A stretch of DNA of 64,000 nucleotides from Methylobacterium sp. J-077 (GCF_022829365.1 NZ_JAKSYJ010000149.1:1-64000), one strand, 5' to 3'; positions 16,801 to 26,221 are shown, counted from the first letter of the stretch. Notes: generated by a model not told the origin, from the sequence alone. A program made the numbers and translations.

Positions 16801-17825
16801 TCCGCCGCCTCCCGCGAAGCCGGCGTCTGCGCCGCGCCGTAGGAGCGGGTCGGCGCCGGGAAGCCGCAGCCCGTGCCGTCGACGACCTTCACCGCTTCCT
16901 CCCACGGCAGCGCGTACCGGCCCGCGGCGAGGTCGTGCATATAGGTGTAGGGGCAGTCCCGGGCGCCGCCCTTCACGGCCGTGTAGCCGCGATGGCCGAG
17001 CTGGTAGATGTTGTTCTCGACGCCCCAGTGGATGCGCGCCTCGCGCACGAGGTCGGGCCGCACCTCCGCCGTGATGATCTCGTTGACGCGGCCCGTGGTG
17101 CCGTGGGCGATCACCGACCCGTCGAAGTTGCAGATCATGCCCTCGCCCATCGAGTCGAAGGCGCCGTCCGAGCCGCACATGCAGACGCTGGCGGTGATCA
17201 TCAGGTTGCAGAAGGCGTTCGACTGGTTGGTGAAGCGCCAGGATTCCCGGATCGGCGCCGTGTAGCCGGCCGTGCGGATCATGATCTCGGCGCCCTTGTA
17301 GGCGCATTCGCGCGCCATTTCCGGGAACATGCCGTCGTGGCAGATGATCAGCGCGATCCTGGCACCCCGGGGACCCTCGATGACCGGGATGCCGATGTCT
17401 CCGGGCTCCCAGGGCTCGACCGGCACCCACGGGTGCATCTTGCGGTAATAGAGCTTCACCGCCCCGGCATCGTCGATGATCAGCCCGGCATTGAACGGGC
17501 TGCCGTCCGGGTTGGCCTCCATGATGGAGAAGCAACCCCAGATCCGGCTATCGATGCAGGCCTGCTTGAAGGCCGCGACCTCGGGACCGTCGAGACGGCA
17601 CAGGATCTCCGGATCGGTGTCCATCGACAGGCCGTGCAGCGCGTATTCGGGGAAAACGACGAGGTCCATTGTCGCGAGGTTGGCCCGCGCCTTGGCGACC
17701 AGGGCGACGATGCGGTCGGTCTGGGCGGCGAGGTCGGCCTTCGTGGCGATCCGCGGCAGCTGGAGCTGGACGAGCCCGATCACGACGCCGTTGGGAGACT
17801 TGTTCAGTCCGCCGAGCCCGTTCAT
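16797..17825 (-). CDS. amiF: Formamidase (AmiF family)
   Basis: 342-residue nitrilase-fold amidase releasing ammonia from formamide, by family precedent. The catalytic triad is visible as Glu in [10 protein letters not shown], Lys in [10 protein letters not shown] and Cys in [10 protein letters not shown]. Signature stretches are [40 protein letters not shown] and [20 protein letters not shown]. It follows the permease genes by 11 bp and overlaps the BiuH-like gene, so an imported amide is likely to be its substrate. The related aliphatic amidase AmiE is less likely because AmiE has a different N-terminus. Confidence 0.88.
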   Translation of the reverse strand: MNGLGGLNKSPNGVVIGLVQLQLPRIATKADLAAQTDRIVALVAKARANLATMDLVVFPEYALHGLSMDTDPEILCRLDGPEVAAFKQACIDSRIWGCFSIMEANPDGSPFNAGLIIDDAGAVKLYYRKMHPWVPVEPWEPGDIGIPVIEGPRGARIALIICHDGMFPEMARECAYKGAEIMIRTAGYTAPIRESWRFTNQSNAFCNLMITASVCMCGSDGAFDSMGEGMICNFDGSVIAHGTTGRVNEIITAEVRPDLVREARIHWGVENNIYQLGHRGYTAVKGGARDCPYTYMHDLAAGRYALPWEEAVKVVDGTGCGFPAPTRSYGAAQTPASREAAE

Positions 17826-17836
17826 CGCGACGCTCC

Positions 17837-18760
17837 TCACTTCGACAGGGACAATTCGCCCGGGGCGCCGGCCAGGGCCCGGTCGGGCGACGAGGTGGCG
17901 ACCAGGAGGGCGAGGGTGAGCACGTAGGGGGCGGCGTAGAACAGGTAGTAGCCCTGCGAGACGCCGACCGATTGCAGCGCCGGGCCAAGCGCCCCCGCCC
18001 CGCCGAACAGCAGGGCGGCGCCGAAGCAGGCCAGCGGGTTCCAGCGGGCGAAGATCACCAGCGCCACCGCCATCAGGCCCTGGCCGGACGAGACGCCCTC
18101 GTTCCAGGAGCCCGGATAGTAGAGCGAGAGGTAGGCACCCCCGATGCCGGCCAGCACGCCGCCGAGGCCGGTGGCGAGCAGCCGGACATGGTCGACGTCG
18201 TAGCCCATGGCGCGGGCCGCGTCCGCGCTGTCGCCGACGACGCGCAGGACCAGTCCGGCCCGCGTGTTGCGCAGGCCCCACCACAGGGCGACGGACAGCG
18301 CGGCGCCGATCAGGAACAGCACGTTGACGCGGAGCGCCGCCTGGACCTGCGGCAGGTCCGACCACGCACCGAAACCGATCGCCGGCAGCGGCGGGGCCGA
18401 GGGCTGGATGAATGGCTTGCCGAGGAAGAAGGCGAGCCCCGACCCGAACAGCATCAGCGCGATACCGATCGCGACGTCGTTGACCCGGGGGAACTTGCAG
18501 ACGAAGCCGTGCAGCAGGCCGAACAGGCCGCCCGCGAGCCCGGCCACCGCGACGCCGGCCCAGGGCGAGCCCGTCATCACGGCGGTGGCATAGGCCGCCA
18601 TGGCGCCGAAGACGAGCGTCCCCTCCAGTCCGAGGTTGATCCGGCCCGAGCGCTCGGTGATCGTCTCGCCGAGGCTCACGAATAGGAACGGCGTCGAGAC
18701 GCGGATCGCGCCGCCGACCACCGCCAGCGGCACCGTCCAGAGGCCGAGCCCGTCGCTCAT
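17837..18760 (-). CDS. BMP-type ABC importer 1, permease B
   Basis: 307-residue polytopic permease of the branched-chain/ribose type used by BMP-linked importers. It contains ITERSGRINLGLEGTLVFGA, the hallmark RxGxxNxGxEG motif of this family, and about eight hydrophobic segments. It is 10 bp after the partner permease and 11 bp before formamidase, within one transcription unit. Confidence 0.9.
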   Translation of the reverse strand: MSDGLGLWTVPLAVVGGAIRVSTPFLFVSLGETITERSGRINLGLEGTLVFGAMAAYATAVMTGSPWAGVAVAGLAGGLFGLLHGFVCKFPRVNDVAIGIALMLFGSGLAFFLGKPFIQPSAPPLPAIGFGAWSDLPQVQAALRVNVLFLIGAALSVALWWGLRNTRAGLVLRVVGDSADAARAMGYDVDHVRLLATGLGGVLAGIGGAYLSLYYPGSWNEGVSSGQGLMAVALVIFARWNPLACFGAALLFGGAGALGPALQSVGVSQGYYLFYAAPYVLTLALLVATSSPDRALAGAPGELSLSK

Positions 18761-18770
18761 TCAGCGATCC

Positions 18771-19928
18771 TCATGCCAGAACCGGGCTTGGGGGCGCAGG
18801 CGCGCGCTTCTCGGCCCAGAGATGCGGGTTGAACAGCTTGAACCGGCCGTAGAGCGTCTCGCTCATCAGCACGATCAGGAACAGCAGGCCTTCGAGCACG
18901 AGCACGGTGGCGTCGGGCAGCTGCATCCGCCGCTGGATCAGCCCGGAGGACGCCTCGATGCCACCGAGCAGGAAGGCCACCGGTACGATCGCGATCGGGT
19001 TCTGCCGGGCCAGGAAGGCGACGAGGATGCCGGTGTAGCCGTAGCCTGCGGCCAGGGTGCCGTTGGCGGTGCCCTGGACGGCCACGACCTCGAAGAAGCC
19101 CGCCAGCGCCGCGAAGGCGCCCCCCAGCGCGGTGAAGCCGACGATGAGGCGGCCGACCGGCAGCCCCTGGATCTGGGCCGCGCGGACGTTGCCGCCCGCG
19201 ATCCGCGCGGCGAAGCCCAGCGTCGTGCGGTCCATCAGCCCATAGGCGATCAGGCAGGCGATCACGCCGCAGCCGAGGCCCCAATGCACGCCGATCACCG
19301 GCATCGGCCCGAGCATGAACGCATCGCCCACGGGAAGGGTCGAGGGCTTGTTGAGGCTGGTCGGGTCGCGCAGCGGCCCCTCGATCAGGTGGTTGGCGAG
19401 CGCGATCGCGATATACGACAGGAGCAGGCTGGAGATCGTGGCGTTCACCCCGCGATAGGCCTGGAGCCAGCCGACCGAGCCGATCCAGACGGCGCCGACC
19501 AGGGCGGCGGCGCAGGCCATCAGCGGCACCGCCAGCAGGGCCGGCAGTGCGGCCAGCGGCTGTGCCGCGGCGGCGGCGGCGAGGCCCCCCAGCACGATCG
19601 CGCCCTCGCCGCCGATCACCACGAGGCCGAGCCGGGCGGGCAAGGCGACGCAGAGCGCGGCGAACAGCAGGGGCGCCGCCCGCTGCAGGCTGTTGCCGAG
19701 GGCGAAGGGAGAGCCGAACCCGCCTCGCCAGACGATGTCGACGAGTTGCACCGGCGACTTGCCCAGCGCCGCGAGGAACAGTCCGAACAGCAGGAAGCCG
19801 AGCGCGGCGGCTCCGACGGGGATCGCCACCGCCTCCGAACGGCGCGCCAGCCACGCGCGGATGCAGAGGGAGGCCGAGGAGCGCGATGGCGCGACGGTCA
19901 GGCTCGATGGGGCTGTGTCCGCGACCAC
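18771..19928 (-). CDS. BMP-type ABC importer 1, permease A
   Basis: 385-residue polytopic permease, longer than its partner, with an extended N-terminus before the first membrane segment near residue 38. Conserved features are LVVIGGEGAIVLGGLAAA, ATISSLLLSYIAIALANHLI and GYTGILVAFLARQNPIAIV. It pairs with permease B and follows the binding protein by 61 bp. Confidence 0.9.
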   Translation of the reverse strand: MVADTAPSSLTVAPSRSSASLCIRAWLARRSEAVAIPVGAAALGFLLFGLFLAALGKSPVQLVDIVWRGGFGSPFALGNSLQRAAPLLFAALCVALPARLGLVVIGGEGAIVLGGLAAAAAAQPLAALPALLAVPLMACAAALVGAVWIGSVGWLQAYRGVNATISSLLLSYIAIALANHLIEGPLRDPTSLNKPSTLPVGDAFMLGPMPVIGVHWGLGCGVIACLIAYGLMDRTTLGFAARIAGGNVRAAQIQGLPVGRLIVGFTALGGAFAALAGFFEVVAVQGTANGTLAAGYGYTGILVAFLARQNPIAIVPVAFLLGGIEASSGLIQRRMQLPDATVLVLEGLLFLIVLMSETLYGRFKLFNPHLWAEKRAPAPPSPVLA

Positions 19929-19989
19929 GTCTCAGGGTCCTCCGGATAGGTCGGCGCCGAACGGCCGGCAGAAACCGTGCCAGGACGCC

Positions 19990-21102
19990 TCAAACCGAGC
20001 CCTTCACCCCGGCGACGAGGTAGTTCGTGCTCTCCAGCTCCGCCGCCTTCTCCGGGTAGGTCTTGCCCGCCGGCAGGACCTCCTTGCCGGCATTGTCCTT
20101 GAGCGGGCCCTTGATGATCGCGTAGCCGCCCTTGAGCATCTCGGCCTTGACCGCGTCGGCGTTCCTGCGGGCCGCGTCGCCGACGCCGGGCCCGTAGGGG
20201 CTCATCTTGACGTAGCCGTCGGCGAGGCCGCCACGCACGAAGTTCTCGGGCGTCCTGCCGGCCTGCATCGCCTCGATGAAGCCCTTGTAGATCGGCAGCC
20301 AGTTCCACTCGGCGCCGGTTAGGTATTTCTGCGGCGCCAGCGGCGACTGGTCGACGTGGTAGCCGCACACGAAGGCGCCGCGGCGCGCGGCGGTCTCGAC
20401 CACCACCTTCGGGCTGTCGACATGGCAGGTGATCACGTCGGCGCCGCCGTCGATCAGGGCGTTGGTCGCCTCCGCCTCCTTGACCGCGAGTGACCACTCG
20501 CCGGTGAAGATCACCTGGCAGGTCATCGCCGGGTCGACGCTCTGGGCGCCGAGCAGGAAGGCGTTGACGTTGTTGAGCACCTGCGGGATCGGCTTGGCCG
20601 CCACGAAGCCGATCGTCTTCGATTTCGACGCATGGGCGGCCACGACGCCGTTCAGGTACTGCCCCTGCGCGATGTAGCCGAAGTAGGAGCCGGCGTTCTT
20701 GGGATCCTTGTCGGTCCAGAGGCCGCCGCAATGGCGAAACTGGATCTTCGGGTTCTTCTTCGCCTCGGCCAGAAGATAGGGGCTGTAATAGCCGAAGGAG
20801 GTCGGGAGCAGCAGCGTCGCCCCGTCGAGATTGATCATGCTCTCCATGGTCTTCTCGACGGCGTTCGTCTCGGGGACGCGTTCCTCCTCGGTGATCTCGA
20901 CGCCGGGCAGGCCCTTCAACGCCTTCGCGGCCTGGGCATGCGCCTGATTGTATCCGTAATCGTCCTTTGGGCCGACATAGATGACGCCGACGGTCAGGGG
21001 GTCGGCCGCGCGTGCGCGGGACGCCGTGGCGACGCCGAGCCCCAGGAGGGCACCCGTGCCGAGAAGACGCCTGCGCGTGAAGGGAAGATCTGCCACGGGC
21101 AT
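19990..21102 (-). CDS. BMP-family substrate-binding protein 1
   Basis: 370-residue periplasmic binding protein of the basic-membrane-protein (Med/PnrA) family, which usually binds nucleosides or related compounds. The N-terminus FTRRRLLGTGALLGLGVATA followed by SRARA suggests a Tat signal. The mature part begins DPLTVGVIYVGPKDDYGYNQ, the family motif. It heads the operon with two permeases, formamidase, the BiuH-like hydrolase and the ATPase. The enzymes in the operon suggest ureides, amides or purine breakdown products as ligands. Confidence 0.9.
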   Translation of the reverse strand: MPVADLPFTRRRLLGTGALLGLGVATASRARAADPLTVGVIYVGPKDDYGYNQAHAQAAKALKGLPGVEITEEERVPETNAVEKTMESMINLDGATLLLPTSFGYYSPYLLAEAKKNPKIQFRHCGGLWTDKDPKNAGSYFGYIAQGQYLNGVVAAHASKSKTIGFVAAKPIPQVLNNVNAFLLGAQSVDPAMTCQVIFTGEWSLAVKEAEATNALIDGGADVITCHVDSPKVVVETAARRGAFVCGYHVDQSPLAPQKYLTGAEWNWLPIYKGFIEAMQAGRTPENFVRGGLADGYVKMSPYGPGVGDAARRNADAVKAEMLKGGYAIIKGPLKDNAGKEVLPAGKTYPEKAAELESTNYLVAGVKGSV

Positions 21103-21539
21103 CCGCTTGCTCGCGTCATCCGGTCGATGACGCGAGCCAATCTAGAGCTTCGCTAGACAGACGGTGAAGCCGATATTTTCAGCATTCGCTGCGACGATTG
21201 CTGCTACACGGACCGATACGGACCTGCGCGGACGCACAAGAATCAGTCGGGTCGTGCGCTATCGCGCGCCACGCGTGCGTTGCTGTTGCTGGCCGGCGAT
21301 TCAACCGGGAAGCCTTCATTGGAGACCTGCCGTAGAGTCGAACGGCGGTCGAGAACAACGAACGTCGACCAAGGCGGGAACGCATCGGGCGGCGTTGAGT
21401 GGTCCTGTTTCTGGACCAACGCGAGGCGTGCGGCCGTCAGGCCCACCCACGCGGCGCTCGCGTGAATCCGGGCTCTGCGACCGTGAAGGGATCGCCCGGT
21501 ATCCGGATTCTGCGTCGCGTCGTGTGTCGGCGGCTGCCC
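21103..21539. other. 437-bp stretch without a recognised gene
   Basis: I find no gene with recognisable motifs here. The stretch presumably holds the promoter of the importer operon next to 21102. A hairpin, TGGTCC paired with GGACCA around a 7-base loop, lies near 21400-21418 and could end transcription from either side. Short open frames in it look like chance frames. Confidence 0.5.
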
Positions 21540-21797
21540 TCAGCGCGCCCCGCCCGTGTCGGTCTGATGCGGGCGGCGCAAGGCACCGGTGACCAGATCG
21601 TCCGTGGTCTCGTAGGACCGACCGATGCCGACCGCGCGCCCGCGGTCGTTCATGAGATTGGGTAGGGCCGCGCGCCCTTCCAGGCCGCCCGGCGCGGTGG
21701 TGGCGGGGATCCCGGCGGGGGCGGTGTAGCTCTGCGCGAACGCGGCGGTGGACAGCGTGAGGCCGAGAACGGCTCCGAGGAGGATGCGGGTGGTCAT
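21540..21797 (-). CDS. Small secreted protein with QSYTAPAG motif (copy 1)
   Basis: 85-residue protein of unknown function. Residues 1-22 form a Sec signal peptide (MTTRILLGAVLGLTLSTAAF, then AQ). The mature N-terminus reads QSYTAPAG and continues through TTAPGGLEGR; the rest is polar with no known domain. Three other genes in this window (25584, 25886, 34663) encode similar tiny exported proteins with related starts. The family looks typical of Methylobacterium. No function can be assigned. Confidence 0.75.
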   Translation of the reverse strand: MTTRILLGAVLGLTLSTAAFAQSYTAPAGIPATTAPGGLEGRAALPNLMNDRGRAVGIGRSYETTDDLVTGALRRPHQTDTGGAR

Positions 21798-22161
21798 GAC
21801 GCGAGATCCGATGGCGAAGGTGCCGGACGGGGCCCGGCCGCCTTCCGTGGCGTCAAAACTGTGCAGCGCTGCCGAATAAAACAACACCGGCTGTCCGCTA
21901 TTTGTGCGCTTGCGCACGACGCGGCTGCCGGCCCCGAGGTCGGCCAGACAGGCGGACGACCGGGCTATCGAAAAAAAAGCTTTATATGCAATGACTTGTC
22001 TGGAGAGACCGGATTTGTTGCCACGGTCGGTCTGGTGGCACGGTTCTTTCGCTAGCACATACCAGCTTGGCCCGAGCAATCGCCGATGCTGTGGGCGCCG
22101 AAAGCCGCCTCGCTCTGCGGGGCGACGCGGTGTTCGGCCCGGTCCAGCGTGGCTGGGCGCC
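21798..22161. other. Stretch between small-protein gene and urate oxidase, AT-rich patch
   Basis: No gene is seen. Around 21965-21992 an AT-rich patch includes a run of eight A and the string TTTATATG, unlike the surrounding DNA. It could carry the minus-strand promoter of the small secreted protein and end transcription from the urate oxidase gene. Confidence 0.4.
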
Positions 22162-23004
22162 TCAACCCGTCCGGCGGATCGTCGCCTCGATCTGCCCGTG
22201 CGGCTCGTCCGTGGGCAGGAACACACTGCCCGGGTTCTCCAGGCCGAACGGCTGCAGATTGATCGGTATGTAATGCTTGTTCGGCATCGCGAAGCCGATC
22301 GCGTCGATCTCCGGCACGGCGGCCAGCGCCGCCTCGCCCATCCGGTACATGCTGTCCTGGACGCCGTGGCTGTAGGTGGTGCCGAACACCTGGATCAGGA
22401 GCGACAGAATCTTGGCGTTGGCGGCGGCGTAGTCGATCGGTTCACGGGCCCAGGTCCAGGTCGCGTCCATGCTGGTGGCGGCGATGCGGTCGGTCGTGTC
22501 GGGCAGCGTCCGGTAGGCATCGTCGACGAAATCGGCCCAGCCCGATTGCGTGGTCTTCATGAAGGTGAATCCGCGCAGGCCCGAGCGCAGCACAGACCCG
22601 CCCCGGCTCGCCGCGAGCCCGACATAGCCGAAGCCGTTGCCGTCGAGGGTGAAGGTGTGGCCGTGCGGGGCGCCACCGATCTCCTGGCGCAGCCACCGCG
22701 TCTCCGTGGCCTCGATCGCGACCTCCTCCACCTGCGGATAGGTGTCGAGGAAGACCTTGGCCACGGCCTCGGCGAACGCCTCCTTGTCGAGCGACAGGTT
22801 CTTCGCTGCGGTGACGTTGACGATGTTCTTCACGCTGTCGGTGGCCACGCAGGCCCGGTTGTCGCCCGCAGCCCAGGCGGCGTCGAATCCCCCCTTCATC
22901 AGGACCGTGAGCGTCAGTTCGCGCGGGGTGTGGTGGTCGCCGTCGCGGGTCAGGCGCATCACCCGCACCCGGCCCTTGCCGTATCGCGATGCCGTCAGGG
23001 CCAT
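22162..23004 (-). CDS. Urate oxidase (uricase)
   Basis: 280-residue uricase that oxidises urate to 5-hydroxyisourate with release of hydrogen peroxide. Typical stretches are YGKGRVRVMRLTRDGDHH, TDSVKNIVNVTAAKN and GLRGFTFMKTTQSGWADFVD. The C-terminal half carries QDSMYRMGEAALAAVPEIDA and MPNKHYIPINLQPFGLENPG. The start at 23004 (MALTASRYGKG) was chosen because homology begins there, although the frame runs much further upstream. It lies 33 bp after a xanthine/urate permease on the same strand, and the enzyme for the next two steps diverges from that permease. Confidence 0.93.
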   Translation of the reverse strand: MALTASRYGKGRVRVMRLTRDGDHHTPRELTLTVLMKGGFDAAWAAGDNRACVATDSVKNIVNVTAAKNLSLDKEAFAEAVAKVFLDTYPQVEEVAIEATETRWLRQEIGGAPHGHTFTLDGNGFGYVGLAASRGGSVLRSGLRGFTFMKTTQSGWADFVDDAYRTLPDTTDRIAATSMDATWTWAREPIDYAAANAKILSLLIQVFGTTYSHGVQDSMYRMGEAALAAVPEIDAIGFAMPNKHYIPINLQPFGLENPGSVFLPTDEPHGQIEATIRRTG

Positions 23005-23036
23005 GGGAATCTCCGGAAAGGGGCCGCAGGCGTCTC

Positions 23037-24440
23037 TCAATGCGCCTCTGCGGTCTTGGCTTGGCGGATGGCGGCCTCGCGCGCGTCCTCCGTGCTGCCG
23101 AGCCCGTTGAAGAACAGGTTCAGGAGCACCGCCGAGAGCGCGCAGAGCAGGATGCCGGATTCGAGCAGCGGATGCAGCGCCTGGGGCATCTGCCGGAAGA
23201 AGCCCGGCGCCACCAGGGGGATCATCCCGAAGCCCACCGAGACCGCGACCACGAACAGGTTGTTGCGGTTGTTGGCGAAATCGACGGCGCCGAGGATGCG
23301 CGTGCCGGTCGCCCCGACCATGCCGAACATCACGAGCCCCGCGCCCCCGAGGACGCATTGCGGCACGGCCTCGACCAGGGCGGCGAGCTTGGGAACCAGC
23401 CCGAGGCCCAGCATGATGAGCCCGCCGACCACCGCGACGTAGTGCGTGCGCACGCCGGTGACCCCGACGAGGCCGATATTCTGCGAGAAAGAGGTGTACG
23501 GGAAGGTGTTGAAGATGCCGCCGATCACGGTGCCGAGGCCGTCGCCGCGCAGGCCCCGGGTCAGGCGCGCCTCGTCGACCGGATCGGCGCAGATCTCGCT
23601 GAGGGCGAGGAACATGCCAGTTGACTCGATCATCACGACGATCATCACGATGCTCAGCGTGACCATCGAGACGGGATCGAAGCTCGGCCAGCCGAACGCG
23701 AAGGGGCGCACCACGTCGAACCACGGCGCGCTCGCCACGTGGCCGAGATCGACCAGCCCGAAGAAGCCGGCCACGACCATGCCGACGATGATGCCGATCA
23801 GCACCGAGGCCGAGCTGACGAAGCCGGTGCCGTATCGGGTGATCGCCAGGATCACGCAGAGGACGAAGGCCGCGATGGCCAGGTAGACGGGCGCGCCGTA
23901 GGCCGGGTTTCCGACCCCGCCGGCCGCCCAGTTCACGCCGACCCGCATTAGCGAGATGCCGATCACCAGGATGATGGTGCCCGTCACCACCGGCGGGAAC
24001 AGCGGCAGCAGACGCCCGACCAGCGGCGCGACGAGGAGCGCGAACAGGCCCGCGGCGATCACCGCGCCGTAGATGCCGGCGAGCCCGATCTCGGGATTGC
24101 TCCCCATGGCGATCATCGGCGTGACCGCCGCGAAGGTGACGCCCATCATCACCGGCATCCGCACGCCGATCCCGGGCAGCCCCCAGCTCTGGACCAGGGT
24201 GGCGAGGCCTCCGGCGAACAGGTCGGCGCTCACCAGCATCGCCACCTGCTCCGGCGCCAGCTTCAGCGCCCGCCCCACGATGAGCGGCACCGCCACCGCG
24301 CCCGCATACATCACCAGCACGTGCTGGAGCCCGAGCAGGCCGAGGGCGAGAGGGCCGACCCGGCCCACGGGCGCGGTGGCCGGCCCGAGCGGGACGGGAC
24401 CCGAGGCTGCGGAAGGCTCTGACCGGACGGCGCGCGACAT
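23037..24440 (-). CDS. Xanthine/urate permease (NCS2 family), copy 1
   Basis: 467-residue inner-membrane purine permease. The NCS2 start LGLLGLQHVLVMYAGAVAVP and the motif SQNIGLVGVTGVRTHYVAVV are present, with about 12 to 14 hydrophobic segments. Acidic residue E in MIVVMIESTGMFLALSEI corresponds to the purine-binding region of this family. It shares an operon with urate oxidase, so urate or xanthine import is the likely role. The start at 24440 gives a normal length and leaves a 195-bp divergent spacer to the next gene. Confidence 0.92.
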   Translation of the reverse strand: MSRAVRSEPSAASGPVPLGPATAPVGRVGPLALGLLGLQHVLVMYAGAVAVPLIVGRALKLAPEQVAMLVSADLFAGGLATLVQSWGLPGIGVRMPVMMGVTFAAVTPMIAMGSNPEIGLAGIYGAVIAAGLFALLVAPLVGRLLPLFPPVVTGTIILVIGISLMRVGVNWAAGGVGNPAYGAPVYLAIAAFVLCVILAITRYGTGFVSSASVLIGIIVGMVVAGFFGLVDLGHVASAPWFDVVRPFAFGWPSFDPVSMVTLSIVMIVVMIESTGMFLALSEICADPVDEARLTRGLRGDGLGTVIGGIFNTFPYTSFSQNIGLVGVTGVRTHYVAVVGGLIMLGLGLVPKLAALVEAVPQCVLGGAGLVMFGMVGATGTRILGAVDFANNRNNLFVVAVSVGFGMIPLVAPGFFRQMPQALHPLLESGILLCALSAVLLNLFFNGLGSTEDAREAAIRQAKTAEAH

Positions 24441-24634
24441 CGTGGAGACTCTCCCGAGGCGCAGTAGGCCGACAGCCGGATCGCGGCCCGATGCGCCAGG
24501 ACCTGAGATGCGCAAGCCATATGCCACGCCCCCGTTTCGACGCCCGCCAGGGCGGCGGCGGCGACCGGTCGATCTCTGGCGTGTGGCCCGTTGCCTGCTT
24601 TACGATCACCCTGGAATGGGACGGTGCGGGCGCG

Positions 24635-25519
24635 ATGACGTTTTCCCTCGCAGATCTCGACGGCATGCCGGAGACCGACTTCGTCGCGGCGCTGGGGGCG
24701 GTGTTCGAGCACGCGCCCTGGGTCGCCTGGGCCGCCGCGGCGCGGCGCCCGTTCGGCACCGTCGCCGCGCTCCACGCGGCGATGTGCGCGGTGGTCGAAG
24801 CCGCGCCGGAGGCGACGCGCCACGCCTTGCTGGCCGGCCATCCCGAGCTCGCCGGCCGCGCCGCCCGCGACGGCGCCATCGCGCCCGACTCGGTCGCGGA
24901 GCAGGCGGCGGCCGGCCTCGACCGGCTCTCGGATGCGGAATATGCGCGCTTCGCGGCGATGAATGCCGCCTACCGGAGCCGGTTCGGCATCCCCTTCATC
25001 CTCTGCGTGAAGCGCCATGGCCGCGCCTCGCTCATGGCCGCCTTCGAGGATCGCCTCGCCTCCGATCCGGAGACCGAGTTCCGCACGGCGCAGGTCGAGG
25101 TCTTCCGCATCGCCGCCATCCGCCTCGGCGCCCTGGTCGAGGGGGACGGTACATTGCGCACCACCGGCCGGATCTCCACCCACGTGCTCGACACGATGCT
25201 GGGCAAGCCGGCCGCGGGGGTCGCCGTCGAGCTGGTCGAGATCGTCTCGGAGACGGAGGCCGCGCGCGTCGCACGCGCGCATACCAATGCCGACGGCCGC
25301 ACCGACGCGCCGCTGATCGGCGGACGCCCGGTTCCGATCGCCATCTACGAGCTTCGCTTCGCGCTCGGCGATTACCACCGCCGGCTCGGGATCGACCTGC
25401 CGCGGCCGGCCTTTCTCGACGTGGTGCCCCTGCGCTTCGGTGTGGCCGAGCCGGAGGCGCATTACCACGTGCCGCTGGTCGCGACCCCGTGGAGCTTTCA
25501 GACCTACCGGGGCAGCTGA
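24635..25519 (+). CDS. Fused OHCU decarboxylase and 5-hydroxyisourate hydrolase
   Basis: 294-residue bifunctional enzyme completing urate breakdown to S-allantoin. Residues about 1-170 are OHCU decarboxylase (HPELAGRAARDG with the catalytic histidine, FGIPFILCVKRHG). Residues about 177-294 are a transthyretin-like HIU hydrolase (RISTHVLDTMLGKPAAGVAV, ending YHVPLVATPWSF and the C-terminal YRGS tetrapeptide). The domain order matches plant allantoin synthase. The ATG at 24635 was chosen by homology. It diverges from the permease/uricase operon and is followed 64 bp on by a small secreted protein gene. Confidence 0.93.
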   Translation: MTFSLADLDGMPETDFVAALGAVFEHAPWVAWAAAARRPFGTVAALHAAMCAVVEAAPEATRHALLAGHPELAGRAARDGAIAPDSVAEQAAAGLDRLSDAEYARFAAMNAAYRSRFGIPFILCVKRHGRASLMAAFEDRLASDPETEFRTAQVEVFRIAAIRLGALVEGDGTLRTTGRISTHVLDTMLGKPAAGVAVELVEIVSETEAARVARAHTNADGRTDAPLIGGRPVPIAIYELRFALGDYHRRLGIDLPRPAFLDVVPLRFGVAEPEAHYHVPLVATPWSFQTYRGS

Positions 25520-25583
25520 GGCCCGCGGCACGGGGTTTGCGGCGGAGGCGGCGGGCCCCGTCGAGACTTCAGGAGCGGACTGG

Positions 25584-25817
25584 ATGCGGATCGTCCGCCT
25601 GGGAGCGATCGCGGTGCTGGCAGCGGGCGCCTGGCTCGGCCTGGGAGCCCGCTTCGAGGGTGGCCTGCCTGCAATCCCGCCGCAGGCGGCGGCGCAGGGC
25701 ACCCTGACACCTCCGGCGGGGCAACCGAGCATCACGGCGCCCGGCGGCCTGCGCGGTCGCGGGGCCCGCCGCCGCGGTTTTCGCCTCTTCCATAGGCATC
25801 GATACCATCGGCGCTGA
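25584..25817 (+). CDS. Small secreted basic protein with PAG...TAPGG motif (copy 2)
   Basis: 77-residue protein of unknown function. A hydrophobic N-terminus (MRIVRLGAIAVLAAGAWLGL) acts as signal peptide or anchor, followed by AQGTLTPPAGQPSITAPGG, a diverged form of the QSYTAPAG start. The tail is strongly basic, rich in Arg and His. The ATG at 25584 has AGGAGCGG 13 to 6 bp upstream. It is the second of four related small exported proteins here. Confidence 0.65.
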   Translation: MRIVRLGAIAVLAAGAWLGLGARFEGGLPAIPPQAAAQGTLTPPAGQPSITAPGGLRGRGARRRGFRLFHRHRYHRR

Positions 25818-25885
25818 CACGGCGGAACCAGCGGACGCCTGCACCATTCGTTCCGATTACAGAATTCATCGGGAACGAGGCGATC

Positions 25886-26152
25886 ATGCGAAAGACAACG
25901 GCCGTCATACTGGCCCTCTGCGGGCTTCTCGGCGCTGCCGGCGCCGCCTCGGCGCAATCCTACAGCGCGCCGGCCGGGCGCGATCCCTCCACCGCGCCGG
26001 GCGGCACGGAAGGCCTCGCCGGACCGCGCAACGAGACTGAATCGATCCGGTCGGGTGACGCCGTCGAGGTTCCGCCGAGCCGCGGCGGGGTCGCCGTCGA
26101 GGAGCCGGCCATGCCGCCGCCCAGCGCCGGCGAGGCGCCCGCCAGCCGCTGA
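25886..26152 (+). CDS. Small secreted protein with QSYSAPAG motif (copy 3)
   Basis: 88-residue protein of unknown function. Signal peptide MRKTTAVILALCGLLGAAGA to about residue 24, then QSYSAPAGRDPSTAPGGTEG. The rest is acidic and proline-rich. It follows copy 2 by 68 bp on the same strand and ends just before a strong hairpin shared with the convergent importer gene. Confidence 0.7.
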   Translation: MRKTTAVILALCGLLGAAGAASAQSYSAPAGRDPSTAPGGTEGLAGPRNETESIRSGDAVEVPPSRGGVAVEEPAMPPPSAGEAPASR

Positions 26153-26169
26153 CGGCCCGCATTGAACGG

Positions 26170-26199
26170 CGCCGATCCCGAGCCGCGTCGGGATCGGCG
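26170..26199. terminator. Bidirectional hairpin between convergent genes
   Basis: A perfect 12-bp stem (CGCCGATCCCGA with TCGGGATCGGCG) encloses a 6-base loop. It lies exactly between the end of the small-protein gene at 26152 and the end of the binding-protein gene at 26222, which converge, so it can serve both. No long U-tract is visible. Confidence 0.7.
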
Positions 26200-26221
26200 T
26201 GAACCTGCGGTGCCGGTCGCC

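Noticed and set aside
21164..21592. Short open frames between the importer and the first small secreted protein
   Set aside because: Several overlapping frames exist on both strands, none with a ribosome binding site, signal or known motif; treated as non-coding.
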